Assembly (NCBI GenBank): GCA_017525915.1 | Contig: JAFXSC010000020.1 | Location: 1 to 64,000, forward strand | DNA: 64,000 bases | From: Ruminococcus sp. | Lineage (GTDB): Bacteria > Bacillota > Clostridia > Oscillospirales > Ruminococcaceae | Direction of reading: 5' to 3' | Shown: positions 42,852 through 50,896 of the stretch, piece by piece | How positions within the stretch are numbered: the stretch's first letter is position 1 | How the letters are laid out: each line of letters begins with the position of its first letter | Translations under genes and position numbers: made by a program | Notes under the pieces: model-generated | The model's database searches: none | What the model was told of the DNA's origin: nothing | Seen by the model: the letters and a program-made list of their open reading frames with translations, nothing else

Positions 42852-44462
42852 ATGGGAAACTTCGTAAATGTCGAGGCATATATGGACGGAATCAAGGAAT
42901 ATATGCCTCAGTTTGTATTTTACCGGCGAGGAAAAGCTTCTCCGACAATTCAGCTGCTTGATATAGAATTCGGTGAGCAGAACCGGAAAGCAACTGACTG
43001 TTACTGCACCAACTGTCACGAGAGATATACCGACTATGACAGGGTCCCAGATACATACAAGCACAAGACAAAAGGAACGTGTCACAACTGCGGCGCACCA
43101 GTCGAGTACCGTGAGATGTTCCGCGGCCGCAAGAATTACTATTACAAATGGAATTTTTGTGTATTCGAGGGCGCAGGAGATATGATGCGTATATCCTGCA
43201 TTGTAGTATCACAGCGGTTCAACGAGGAAGAACTCGAACCCGACTATGATTGGTACGAAGTCACGAGATATGAGCTCGGACCGCACAGAGCAGTACAATA
43301 CCTTCAATACTGGAGAGACATAAAAGGTGAAGGTCACGGCGGATATGTATGGGACAAGCGAAAAAGTCGTCCTTCAATGCCTAATTTCAACCCGGCTGGT
43401 TTTTATAGCCGTCCTTATGGATATACCTTGATAAACTACGACTCAGTCGATAACAGCTTCCTCAGGTACATTGATAAGGAACTGAGGGAAAATACTCTTC
43501 CTTCAAATTATATTGAATGGCTCTGCCGGTGTGCAGAGCATCCGCAGATTGAGTATTTCATCAAGGCAGGTCTGCACTGTCTGGCTGAGAACTATGTATA
43601 TGGCAGGCTTGGACACACATATATCAACTGGCGAAGCAATGACCTGAAAAAGGTCCTCAGATTATCCAAGACCGAGCTCAAATACTTTGCCGAAACAGAT
43701 GCAGGAGAGAAGTATTCAGCGTATATCCGCTTCAGACGTGACTATTTCAAAGGGAAGTCTCCTGAGGAAACTATAAAGTATTTTGATTCTTTCTCGCACT
43801 GTATGTTACTAATGGATATTCTGAGGAAACTGTCCGGTCTAAGCAATAAGCAGATCATGGATTATTCACTAAAGAAGATGAACCGTGAAGGCGGAGTATT
43901 CTTCATGACGTGCTGGCGTGATTATCTCAACGAGTGCCAGACATTGAACTATGACATGAAAGATGATGCGGTTCTCCGCCCGAAAGACCTTTTCGCAGCA
44001 CACGAACGTACTTCCGGAATCATAAAGGCAGAACACGACAGACTTGTTCAGGAACAGCTTGCAGCACTTACATTGGAACGGGTTGATATGGAGTGTACAG
44101 ATTTGGAGCTGGGGCTTCTTATCCGCCAGCCGCACGCAGTCGAGGAAATAGCAGCCGAAGGGGCAGCTCTGAGCCATTGTGTCGGCGGATATGCTCAAAG
44201 GCACGCGGAGGGCAAGTTGACTATCCTATTTCTCCGCAAAATAAGCGAGCCGGACAAGCCGTACTACACAATTGAAGTGAGCAATGACCTTAAAATAGTG
44301 CAGTGCAGAGGATATAAGAACAATCTGGCTAAAAATCCAAAGCCGGAAGAAATCAGTGTTTTTGAGTCAAGGTACCAGAAGTACCTTGACTGTATCAAGG
44401 CTAAGCGCAAGAAAGAGGCTCAGAGAGCCAAGAGAAAACAGCGTAAAATGATAGCTGCATAA
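42852..44462 (+). CDS. PcfJ-like protein
   Basis: The protein of 536 residues has a four-cysteine zinc site (CYCTNCHERY, CHNCGAPVEY) near residue 55 and the conserved PcfJ block in its last quarter: EGAALSHCVGGYAQRHAEGK then LFLRKISEPDKPYYTIEV. The C-terminus is a lysine-rich helix. It is widespread in Firmicute phages and integrative elements, always near PcfK, and is probably linked to DNA transfer or replication. This is known only by association. Confidence 0.85.
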   Translation: MGNFVNVEAYMDGIKEYMPQFVFYRRGKASPTIQLLDIEFGEQNRKATDCYCTNCHERYTDYDRVPDTYKHKTKGTCHNCGAPVEYREMFRGRKNYYYKWNFCVFEGAGDMMRISCIVVSQRFNEEELEPDYDWYEVTRYELGPHRAVQYLQYWRDIKGEGHGGYVWDKRKSRPSMPNFNPAGFYSRPYGYTLINYDSVDNSFLRYIDKELRENTLPSNYIEWLCRCAEHPQIEYFIKAGLHCLAENYVYGRLGHTYINWRSNDLKKVLRLSKTELKYFAETDAGEKYSAYIRFRRDYFKGKSPEETIKYFDSFSHCMLLMDILRKLSGLSNKQIMDYSLKKMNREGGVFFMTCWRDYLNECQTLNYDMKDDAVLRPKDLFAAHERTSGIIKAEHDRLVQEQLAALTLERVDMECTDLELGLLIRQPHAVEEIAAEGAALSHCVGGYAQRHAEGKLTILFLRKISEPDKPYYTIEVSNDLKIVQCRGYKNNLAKNPKPEEISVFESRYQKYLDCIKAKRKKEAQRAKRKQRKMIAA

Positions 44463-44471
44463 GGAGGAACT

Positions 44472-45410
44472 ATGAATAATAACGAAGTAATGCTCCGTCC
44501 GGAGCAGGAGGCATTCTTAATCACGGAGCGCATCAAGGATTACGGCAAGATCGCAGTTAACGCGGTCTGCAATATTGGCAAGGATCTGCGCCGTATGAAG
44601 ATCGAGAATCTGTATGTGCATCTCGGATATGAGAACTTTGAGGACTACGCCGAGAAGGAATTCCAGCTGAAGCGCCGTCAGGCTTATCAGTACATTTCCG
44701 TATTTGAAAAGCTCGGAGAGGAGTTTGTGCAGTCAAATGCACAGCTCGGTATAACAAAGCTTGCCCTTCTGGCATCGGCAAATCCGGAAGACCGTGCAGA
44801 ACTTATGGAGACAGAAGACGTTCCGAATATGACTGCCAAAGAACTTGAAGATCTTCTTGCGAAGTACAAGGAGCAGGGGGAGCAGCTTTCCTTCTTACAG
44901 GATCAGAATGCCGGACTTGTAAAGGAGAATGAGGAACTCGCTGCAAAGGTTGATGATGCTCCTATCGTTGAAAAAGAAGTGATAAAGGAAGTCGTAAAAG
45001 AAATTCCAGATAAAAAGGCTGAAAAAGAGCTCGCAAAAGTGAAAAAGGCTCAGGCGGCTGCTGAAAAAGAGCTTGAAAAAGCAAAAAGCGAGATAGAAAG
45101 CATCAAGTACATCAAGGAACAGATGCACGAAGAAGCTCAGAGAAAAATCGACGAGCTTAACGGCAAGATCGCAGAACTCACAAAGGCAGCCGAAAAACCT
45201 GCTGAGACCACTGATAAGAGCAATTTTAAAGCAATGCTGACAAGCGCCTATAAAGAGATAACTGGACTTGTCGAGTTTATAAAATCCTCTGAGCCTGCTG
45301 ATAAGAAAGTGTACATACGGAAAGCACTTGAAGTCCTTAATGCAGGGAAAGAGTCACTCAAATCAATTGAAATTGAAGTGGATATCCCTGCGGAAACGGA
45401 GGATGATTAA
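44472..45410 (+). CDS. Phage DNA-binding-like protein with long coiled coil
   Basis: The 312-residue protein has an N-terminal part resembling DUF3102/ParB-like phage proteins (ICNIGKDLRRMK-type helix, then FEDYAEKEFQLKRRQAYQYI as an HTH-like segment). A glutamate- and lysine-rich coiled coil (residues 130-245) and a small helical end (FKAMLTSAYKEITGLVEFI) follow. A role in replication or partition is likely but not shown. A one-mismatch copy of the recurrent palindrome lies in its coding sequence at 44726-44743. Confidence 0.7.
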   Translation: MNNNEVMLRPEQEAFLITERIKDYGKIAVNAVCNIGKDLRRMKIENLYVHLGYENFEDYAEKEFQLKRRQAYQYISVFEKLGEEFVQSNAQLGITKLALLASANPEDRAELMETEDVPNMTAKELEDLLAKYKEQGEQLSFLQDQNAGLVKENEELAAKVDDAPIVEKEVIKEVVKEIPDKKAEKELAKVKKAQAAAEKELEKAKSEIESIKYIKEQMHEEAQRKIDELNGKIAELTKAAEKPAETTDKSNFKAMLTSAYKEITGLVEFIKSSEPADKKVYIRKALEVLNAGKESLKSIEIEVDIPAETEDD

Positions 45411-45412
45411 CC

Positions 45413-45706
45413 ATGAACGATAAGATAGATCAGATCGCGGCAAATTACACCTTCAAGCAGCAGAGAGCTGTTTTTGTGGAGGAATGTTCTGAGGCTATAC
45501 AGGCAGTATGCAAATTGGAGAGAGCCACCGAGGAAACTCTGTACGACTATGCTGAAGCAATAACAGCGTTAACTTCTGAGGTAGCCGATGTGCTTATAAT
45601 GGCTCAGCAGATGAGACTATTCCTCGGAGCGGATAAGGTTGACAAAGAAATCAATAGGAAGCTGGAACGTCAGCTTCAGAGGATAAAAGACAAGTATAAC
45701 GAGTAA
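45413..45706 (+). CDS. MazG-like nucleotide pyrophosphohydrolase
   Basis: The 97-residue all-helical protein has the MazG-type metal motif EECSEAIQAVCKL and, about 30 residues on, EVADVLIMAQQM. Such phage enzymes hydrolyse nucleoside triphosphates or alarmones. It lies 2 bases after the coiled-coil gene. Confidence 0.8.
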   Translation: MNDKIDQIAANYTFKQQRAVFVEECSEAIQAVCKLERATEETLYDYAEAITALTSEVADVLIMAQQMRLFLGADKVDKEINRKLERQLQRIKDKYNE

Positions 45707-45715
45707 GGAGTGAAT

Positions 45716-46177
45716 ATGGGCTTATACGATATAGCTGCTGAGTATGCAGCAGCACAGGCAAGGAATGAAGCGGAGGCGTTTGAGTACGCTATGAACAGGG
45801 CGTTCAAGCCCGGAAAGGATGATATTGTGAGCGATACAGATATGCTTTATATGGCAAGTCTCCAGAAGCACAATGAGGAGCTTGAAGCCCATGTGGCTGA
45901 GTTGGAAGAAAAGCACCACAATGAGTGCGGACAGATAGCTCACTACTCGGACGAGCTGCGGAGGGCGAAGGAACTGTTGAAAGAGGCGGTTAAACTAATT
46001 CCGCACATGAAATTTTATGGTCGGCACTACTGTAAGCCCTGTGTTCATTGGAACTTGGAAGACCGTTGCAAAGGAATTGAAAACCCTTTGTGCAAAGAAT
46101 GTTGGAATAATTTCAAGTGGGTGCACGAAGCCGAAGCCCTCGCTCTTATCGTAGAGGACGGTGAGCTGAATGGCTAA
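45716..46177 (+). CDS. Phage protein with cysteine-rich C-terminus (paralogue of 46591)
   Basis: The protein of 153 residues has a coiled coil (LQKHNEELEAHVAELEEKHH), the block ECGQIAHYSDELRRAKELLK, a cysteine cluster (YCKPCVHW, CKGIENPLCKEC) and the ending LIVEDGELNG. The gene at 46591 repeats both the middle block and the ending. Function unknown. ATG 45716 follows AAGGAGTG. Confidence 0.65.
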   Translation: MGLYDIAAEYAAAQARNEAEAFEYAMNRAFKPGKDDIVSDTDMLYMASLQKHNEELEAHVAELEEKHHNECGQIAHYSDELRRAKELLKEAVKLIPHMKFYGRHYCKPCVHWNLEDRCKGIENPLCKECWNNFKWVHEAEALALIVEDGELNG

Positions 46178-46598
46178 AAGAATATGCCTGATGACATCGT
46201 ATCCTACTGAGTGCAAAGACGACTGCTTTAACTGCGACTGCGGAGGTAAAGAAGCCACAAAGGATATGTATGTATCAATCAACAATGTACAGCGTGTATG
46301 CAGTATAACAGGCGGTGCGGCTGATACTGACGAGGGTGAGTATCTTGCCAAGATTATCAGAAACAACTTGGAACAAATGGTAGACGCAGACGTTCAGCCT
46401 GTGAAGCACGGACGTTGGATAGAGCAAAGGCATACTCCGACTAACGGCTACAATTACAACATACCTTACAGCACTTATGTATGTTCAAGCTGTGGGTTAG
46501 AAATTCATAACGATGAATATTCTAAATACGTTAGAGGGGTATATACTAATTGCCCTGTATGTACTGCAAAAATGGACAGAGGTGCTGAAAATGGCTGA
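46170..46598 (+). CDS. Small zinc-ribbon phage protein
   Basis: The 142-residue protein has a Cys-rich start (TECKDDCFNCDCGG) and the Firmicute-phage ending ADVQPVKHGRWIE, then a zinc ribbon with CSSCGLEI and CPVCTAKMD. It overlaps its neighbours at both ends by 8 bases. Function unknown. Confidence 0.7.
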   Translation: MAKRICLMTSYPTECKDDCFNCDCGGKEATKDMYVSINNVQRVCSITGGAADTDEGEYLAKIIRNNLEQMVDADVQPVKHGRWIEQRHTPTNGYNYNIPYSTYVCSSCGLEIHNDEYSKYVRGVYTNCPVCTAKMDRGAENG

Positions 46599-47031
46599 GT
46601 ATGTTCTAAAGGAAGATATTTTAAAATATCTGGAAAAGAAAAGTAGTATAGAAATCAGTACTAACTCGGTGATAGGTAAAGACATTTCAAGAGCTATTGA
46701 TGTGCTTTATTGTGATATTGAGAATATGCCTGCCGCAGACGTACAGCCTGTATCAGTAATCAAGGAGCTTGAAGCAAAGCATTTCAGCGAATGCGCTCAG
46801 ATTGCGCACTATGATGATGAGCTGAGAAAGGCAAAGGAACTGCTGAAAGTAATGTATGAAGATATAAAGCGATATGCAGGCGGAATGTGCCGTGTTTGCA
46901 CAGAATGTAACGCAGACTTTGAATGTAAGTGTGAGGATTTTTGCGCCACAAATAAAAGGTCAAAGTGGAAATATAAATATGAGCCTGAAATCCTCGCTCT
47001 TATCGGAGAGGACGGTGAGCTGAATGGGTAA
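46591..47031 (+). CDS. Phage protein with cysteine-rich C-terminus (paralogue of 45716)
   Basis: The 146-residue protein begins AEYVLKEDILKYLEKK, has an ADVQPVSVI segment, then ECAQIAHYDDELRKAKELLK, a cysteine cluster (CRVCTECNADFECKCEDFC) and LIGEDGELNG. It shares its last two thirds with the gene at 45716 and its ADVQPV segment with the gene at 46170, so the three look built from shuffled modules. ATG 46591 lies inside the previous gene. Confidence 0.65.
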   Translation: MAEYVLKEDILKYLEKKSSIEISTNSVIGKDISRAIDVLYCDIENMPAADVQPVSVIKELEAKHFSECAQIAHYDDELRKAKELLKVMYEDIKRYAGGMCRVCTECNADFECKCEDFCATNKRSKWKYKYEPEILALIGEDGELNG

Positions 47032-47125
47032 CTTCTTCACGGGAGCATTTGCAGGCGGACTGGTAGTCTTCATTATCATGTGTACAGCGTTCTATGCCGG
47101 AGGTGATGACGGCAATGATGAATAG
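47024..47125 (+). CDS. Tiny membrane protein, DUF3789-like
   Basis: A frame of 33 codons (GNFFTGAFAGGLVVFIIMCT) is one membrane helix with glycine-rich start, like the small DUF3789 phage proteins. It overlaps the previous gene by 8 bases and the next by 11. Confidence 0.6.
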   Translation: MGNFFTGAFAGGLVVFIIMCTAFYAGGDDGNDE

Positions 47126-47351
47126 CATATCTCTCAATATCGTTTCTCCGTGCAAGGACTGTCAGAACCGCGAGCTCCATTGCCACAGCACTTGTGAAGA
47201 GTATAAACACTATAAAGCAGCTATAGAAGAAAGCCGCGAAGAGAAACGGACTGAACGAGAAGCAAACAGCTTCATCTATGAAACAAAAAATGAGATACGA
47301 AAGCGATACAATCGGCGCCGTTCATGCGATAAGAAGGTGAGATTCAAGTGA
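47115..47351 (+). CDS. Small cysteine-rich phage protein
   Basis: The 78-residue protein has CKDCQNRELHCHSTCEEY, which could bind zinc, then a basic helix (REEKRTEREANSFIYETK, RKRYNRRRS). This pattern is frequent in Firmicute prophages, with unknown function. ATG 47115 is 11 bases from GGAGG. Confidence 0.65.
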   Translation: MMNSISLNIVSPCKDCQNRELHCHSTCEEYKHYKAAIEESREEKRTEREANSFIYETKNEIRKRYNRRRSCDKKVRFK

Positions 47352-47536
47352 AATCATGCTATTACTGTGGCGGTAGGAAAACAAGCCTTGTATTCATCAA
47401 TGATAAGTTGACAGTTAAATGTAACAAATGCGGCATCGAGATAAGTACACCCTATCTCACAACGGATTCAGCGAGAGGGTACTGGAATATGAAGATGTCA
47501 GAACTCGAAGCAAGAAAAAAAGCGGCTGCCGTATAA
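47348..47536 (+). CDS. Lar-family restriction alleviation-like protein
   Basis: The 62-residue protein starts at GTG 47348 and has the Lar pattern: CYYCGG near the start, VKCNKCGIEIS about 20 residues on, then a helix ending in GYWN. The Rac Lar protein of E. coli relieves type I restriction, but many family members are untested. It shares its start with the previous stop. Confidence 0.7.
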   Translation: MKSCYYCGGRKTSLVFINDKLTVKCNKCGIEISTPYLTTDSARGYWNMKMSELEARKKAAAV

Positions 47537-47603
47537 GCAGCCGCAAAGCTATACTATTATAATAGTAAAAAAGCAAGCGCCTGATGCTGGCGTTTGAAAG
47601 CTT

Positions 47604-47623
47604 GTAATGAAGTCTAACATTAC
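47604..47623. other. Hairpin ahead of the HUH replication gene (origin candidate)
   Basis: GTAATG (47604-47609) and CATTAC (47618-47623) pair around the eight-base loop AAGTCTAA. The loop-stem junction reads TAACATTAC, one base from the TAATATTAC nick site of circular single-stranded DNA viruses. A second small palindrome, TACTATTATAATAGTA, lies about 45 bases upstream. This is suggestive only. Confidence 0.35.
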
Positions 47624-47652
47624 GACCAATTGTGAACGGAAGTGAAAAGAGC

Positions 47653-48462
47653 ATGAGAAGCAAGTACAGAGAGACGTACTACAAGTGCGGTGATTATCTC
47701 GATGTCAATATCTACCCGGTCTATAAGCAGGGCAGGGGCGGCAGACGAAGAAAAGCAAAGCCTACGCCCGAGACAAAACAGAAGCTGAATGAGATCGCTT
47801 CTCAGAATAAGCTTATCAGAATAGCAAACGCCAACTTCTGCTATTACGATCTGAAAGTTGAACTCACTTACAAACCTGAAAGAAATCCGTTGACTGATGA
47901 AGATGCAGCCCGTGAGCTGAGGAACTTCCTGAGAAGGGTCAAGAGGTATCGTGAAAGGAACGGAATGAGTGAACTGAAGTACATAGCGGTGACAGAACGC
48001 GGTTCACTCAAAGGCAGATATCATCACCACCTGATAATGAATGACATCCCGATAAAGGATCTCGTTGCTCTGTGGGGAAACGGAATCGTAGGAACTGATG
48101 TACTCCAGTTCGATGAAAACGGGATTGCTTCACTCGCCCGATACATGATGAAACAGGCCCGTGATTTTCTCGGGAAAAAGAAGTACACACGTTCTAACAA
48201 TCTGGTGGATCCTCAGCCGGTGTCGAGGGACAGCGTATCGAAGCGCAAGGTTATGGAGCTGGCTGAGAATGTTGAGTGCCGGACCGAGTATGAAAAGCTG
48301 CATGAAGGCTACTTTCTCTCAGCAGCGGAAGTTGTGTTCAACGATGCGAACGGCGGTATCTACATACACGCCAGATATTACAGCAAGGAGGCGGAATGGT
48401 GCAGGCGACAACAGAAGAGAACGAACAGATCACGCTCTTCCGGTGGGCAGAGTTCGCAGTAA
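47653..48462 (+). CDS. HUH-type replication initiation protein
   Basis: The 269-residue protein has the HUH metal motif in GRYHHHLIMND (residue about 120) and a candidate nicking tyrosine in SLARYMMKQARDF, about 45 residues on, with the YxxK spacing of single-tyrosine Rep proteins. The N-terminus has a strong basic run (QGRGGRRRKAK). Such proteins nick one strand to start rolling-circle replication. ATG 47653 follows GGAAGTGAA. It overlaps the VRR-NUC gene. Confidence 0.8.
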   Translation: MRSKYRETYYKCGDYLDVNIYPVYKQGRGGRRRKAKPTPETKQKLNEIASQNKLIRIANANFCYYDLKVELTYKPERNPLTDEDAARELRNFLRRVKRYRERNGMSELKYIAVTERGSLKGRYHHHLIMNDIPIKDLVALWGNGIVGTDVLQFDENGIASLARYMMKQARDFLGKKKYTRSNNLVDPQPVSRDSVSKRKVMELAENVECRTEYEKLHEGYFLSAAEVVFNDANGGIYIHARYYSKEAEWCRRQQKRTNRSRSSGGQSSQ

Positions 48463-48779
48463 ATCAATATCCGGAGCTGGTACTGATGTATCATATTCCG
48501 AATGAGGGGAAGCGGAGCAGGATAACAGGAGTGCGGCTAAAAGAAGCCGGCTTGAAATCCGGAGTGCCTGACGTGTGCCTGCCGGCGGCTCACGGAGGAT
48601 ACATAGGCTTGTATATCGAGATGAAGGTGAAACCCAATAAGCCGACTGAAAATCAGAAACGGTGGCTGAGAGCTTTACGAAGCGCCGGTCACTGCACGGC
48701 GGTCTGTTATAGCTGGGACGAGGCCCGAGAGCTTATTGAAAAGTATTTAAAATTACCGAAAGGAGAAAGAAAGCAATGA
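48396..48779 (+). CDS. VRR-NUC domain nuclease
   Basis: The 127-residue protein is a single VRR-NUC domain of the PD-(D/E)xK fold: HIPNEGKRS, LKSGVPDVCLPAAHGGYIGLY and IEMKVKPNKPTENQKRWL. Stand-alone phage VRR-NUC proteins are thought to process branched DNA. ATG 48396 follows AGGAGGCGG and lies inside the rep gene. Confidence 0.88.
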   Translation: MVQATTEENEQITLFRWAEFAVNQYPELVLMYHIPNEGKRSRITGVRLKEAGLKSGVPDVCLPAAHGGYIGLYIEMKVKPNKPTENQKRWLRALRSAGHCTAVCYSWDEARELIEKYLKLPKGERKQ

Positions 48780-49306
48780 AAGTAAGCAAAATATGGTCGC
48801 TACTTAAAAAACGGCGATTAATAGTTGTAATGGAAGGGAAAGACTGCAAATGGATCGGAGACGGAATAGCTGCATATTCAATAACGAACTTGCCTATTCT
48901 TGACAGTGGAATCATGCAAGCTCTTCTCGATGTCAGCGATAAAGCATGGGACAACTTTGAGTATGAAGAAAGGAAAGTTGCTTTTGATGAAAGTGATTTC
49001 GTAGGTAATGAAATCGGACTGGAAGAAATGCCTATTAGCATCTGGTATAAAGATATGGAACTTATTCTTCTTGAGGGCGATAACAAGATATTCTTTATCC
49101 AGTCTAAATATACTGAGCCTATTAGGGATACAGAATATCTCTCGTTCAGCTATCGACCAAGTGATAAAATTATTGTAGCGAGGAACGGTATGTTTATCAC
49201 AGGAGTGATAAGTCCGGTTAATCTTGCAGATACAGAGTTTATCCAAGTAATCTACAAAATCTATAAACTCATGAATCCTATGCTGGAAGGAGATGATGAT
49301 ATTTGA
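48776..49306 (+). CDS. Hypothetical phage protein
   Basis: I do not recognise this 176-residue protein (WIGDGIAAYSITNLPILDSG; SIWYKDMELILLEGDNKIFF). It looks beta-rich and acidic. Its base composition is clearly more AT-rich than its neighbours, which suggests a separate origin. It starts on ATGA with the VRR-NUC gene. Confidence 0.6.
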   Translation: MKVSKIWSLLKKRRLIVVMEGKDCKWIGDGIAAYSITNLPILDSGIMQALLDVSDKAWDNFEYEERKVAFDESDFVGNEIGLEEMPISIWYKDMELILLEGDNKIFFIQSKYTEPIRDTEYLSFSYRPSDKIIVARNGMFITGVISPVNLADTEFIQVIYKIYKLMNPMLEGDDDI

Positions 49307-49668
49307 GTAATCTGACAACAGTTGAATACCTTTCCCAGATCAAAGACATAGACTTGCGGATAAGATCACTGGAAGGCGAACTGCACGATACTGAGTGCGA
49401 AGCCGACAAAGAGTATCAGGAAGAACTTATCAGCAGGATCAGAGCTGACATTGAAAAGTATAAGCGAATAAAGCTGACTATCAGACAGCAGATTCAGGAA
49501 CTTGGAGATAACCGCTCCAGCGTGCTGCTGACCGAGTATTATGTCCGCGGAAAAAGCTGGGAACAAGTCGCTGATGCGCTCGGAATGAAGAGCATCAAGC
49601 ACGTCCGTGAAGGAATGCACAAGCGTGCGATTGAGTTGTTTTCAAAAAAATACGAAAAAATTATATAA
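49303..49668 (+). CDS. ArpU/RinA-type late regulator or sigma-like protein
   Basis: The 121-residue protein starts at TTG 49303, 11 bases after AAGGAG, overlapping the previous stop. It has a helical N-terminus (IKDIDLRIRSLEGEL) and a sigma region 4-like HTH (VLLTEYYVRGKSWEQVADAL, SIKHVREGMHKRAIELF). DUF1492 and ArpU-type phage proteins with this layout control late genes. Confidence 0.75.
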   Translation: MSNLTTVEYLSQIKDIDLRIRSLEGELHDTECEADKEYQEELISRIRADIEKYKRIKLTIRQQIQELGDNRSSVLLTEYYVRGKSWEQVADALGMKSIKHVREGMHKRAIELFSKKYEKII

Positions 49669-49731
49669 TCACTACCTCAAAACACCCGAAATAATCTTGT
49701 ATAACTTTGCAGGAGGGTGTATAGTAAAACT

Positions 49732-49817
49732 AAGAAGGCAGGCGGAACACATCAGGGCGACCTTATCGCACGCTGCTCAGACCGGGAGTAACGTGCGAGA
49801 GCCTCCGCCTTCTTTCT
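49732..49817 (+). ncRNA. Candidate structured RNA between the late regulator and tRNA-Met
   Basis: AAGAAGG-CA-GGCGGA (49732-49746) pairs with TCCGCC-TTCTT (49804-49814), enclosing TCGCACG (49766-49772) paired with CGTGCGA (49792-49798). The outer stem is followed only by TCTGAC, so it is a poor terminator. It could be a phage small RNA, or an element that folds near the tRNA. Confidence 0.4.
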
Positions 49818-49840
49818 GACATCTATTCGGAATCCCCCGA

Positions 49841-49860
49841 AGCGGACGTTCGCGTCCGCT
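49841..49860 (+). other. Perfect UUCG-capped hairpin 4 bases before the tRNA
   Basis: AGCGGACG pairs with CGTCCGCT around a TTCG tetraloop. There is no T run, so it is more likely a processing or protective element for the tRNA precursor than a terminator. Confidence 0.7.
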
Positions 49861-49864
49861 GAAT

Positions 49865-49940
49865 GGCAGAGTAGAACAGCGGCGAGTTCGCAAGGCCCAT
49901 AACCTTGATGTCGTGGGTTCGAGTCCCACCTCTGCAACCA
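49865..49940 (+). tRNA. tRNA-Met (anticodon CAT)
   Basis: The 76 bases fold as a full cloverleaf: acceptor GGCAGAG/CTCTGCA, D stem GAAC/GTTC, anticodon stem CAAGG/CCTTG with loop CCCATAA, T stem GTGGG/CCCAC with loop TTCGAGT, discriminator A and an encoded CCA. The first acceptor pair is a G-A mismatch. The anticodon stem lacks the three G-C pairs of normal initiator tRNA. A tRNA-Ile with modified CAT cannot be ruled out. It is between phage genes, so it is phage-encoded. Confidence 0.9.
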
Positions 49941-49961
49941 GAATGGAGGCGAGAATGCACT

Positions 49962-50411
49962 GTGACAACGGATGAACTGAAACTCTGGCTGAACCGTGCG
50001 TTCTGCGCCGACAAAAAAATAAAAGCTCTGAATATGCTTATTGAACAGCTGAGAGAACGGGCGCAGGGCCTCTCAGGTGTCTCCGGTTTCAATGATAAAG
50101 GCAGGTGCGATACCGTTCTGAATCGCACTGAGGGCGCACTCATCAAGCTTGCTGAAGTGATAGAGCAGGCTGAGCACCAGAGGGAAAAAGCAGCTTGTAT
50201 TATACAGGAAATACAGCAGGCGATAATCCTGCTTGAAGATAACGACCTCGAAACTGTACTTACACACAGATATCTGCTTTCAAATTCAGTGGAGCATACA
50301 GCAGAGATAATGAACTATGCACCTCGCACCGTAAGAAAGAAGCAGAGGGAAGCAATTGAAAAACTGTGCCGTCTTATGCCTTGTAATGCCGCTCCTGATG
50401 TGGTAGACTGA
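49962..50411 (+). CDS. DUF1492/ArpU-type phage transcription regulator
   Basis: The 149-residue protein starts at GTG 49962, 11 bases after GGAGG. It is helical (IKALNMLIEQLRERAQGL; RTEGALIKLAEVIEQAEH), ending in a sigma region 4-like HTH (DLETVLTHRYLLSNS; TVRKKQREAIEKL). It resembles the protein at 49303 in layout but not closely in sequence. It stands just before the packaging genes, the usual place for a late activator. Confidence 0.78.
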   Translation: MTTDELKLWLNRAFCADKKIKALNMLIEQLRERAQGLSGVSGFNDKGRCDTVLNRTEGALIKLAEVIEQAEHQREKAACIIQEIQQAIILLEDNDLETVLTHRYLLSNSVEHTAEIMNYAPRTVRKKQREAIEKLCRLMPCNAAPDVVD

Positions 50412-50427
50412 TATCATAGAAAAATGA

Positions 50428-50814
50428 ATGAAAAAGGCTTGTCCCTATTGTGGAAAGATACATGATAGTAAATATCAGTGCAGTCAAAAACCGGATATTA
50501 ACATCAGCAGAGGTGCCCGCGAAGACCGTTTCAGGTGGTCGTATGAATGGAAACTTAAAAGGGAATACATACTGCGCCGTGATAGATACTTGTGCAAAGC
50601 TTGTCTGAACGGCTTGCCGGGAACGGTGCGGAAGTTCAATAATGAAAGCCTTTCTGTTCATCATATAATTCCCCTGAAAAGCGCGTGGGAATTGAGACTG
50701 GCAGATGAAAACCTGATTACTTTATGCAGAAATCATCATGAAATGGCAGAATCCGGAACGATTTCGGCGGATACTCTTGCAAAAATTTTATCAAAAATCC
50801 CCCCCGGAGGGTAA
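50428..50814 (+). CDS. HNH endonuclease
   Basis: The 128-residue protein has a zinc knuckle (CPYCGKIH), a second Cys pair (CKACLNG) and the HNH core: SVHHIIPLKSAWELRLADEN then LCRNHHEM. HNH proteins next to the terminase are needed for cos cleavage in HK97-like phages. It starts at ATG 50428 with a weak ribosome site. Confidence 0.9.
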   Translation: MKKACPYCGKIHDSKYQCSQKPDINISRGAREDRFRWSYEWKLKREYILRRDRYLCKACLNGLPGTVRKFNNESLSVHHIIPLKSAWELRLADENLITLCRNHHEMAESGTISADTLAKILSKIPPGG

Positions 50815-50896
50815 TATTTTACAATAGGAAAGCATCTCTCCAACGACGGGGGCCTCTGAACATAAAATTTTCCCTAAATGAAAGAGGTGAAACGTT

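Noticed and set aside
49841-49860. Hairpin before the tRNA as a terminator
   Set aside because: The stem is perfect but has no T run; the tRNA follows after 4 bases.
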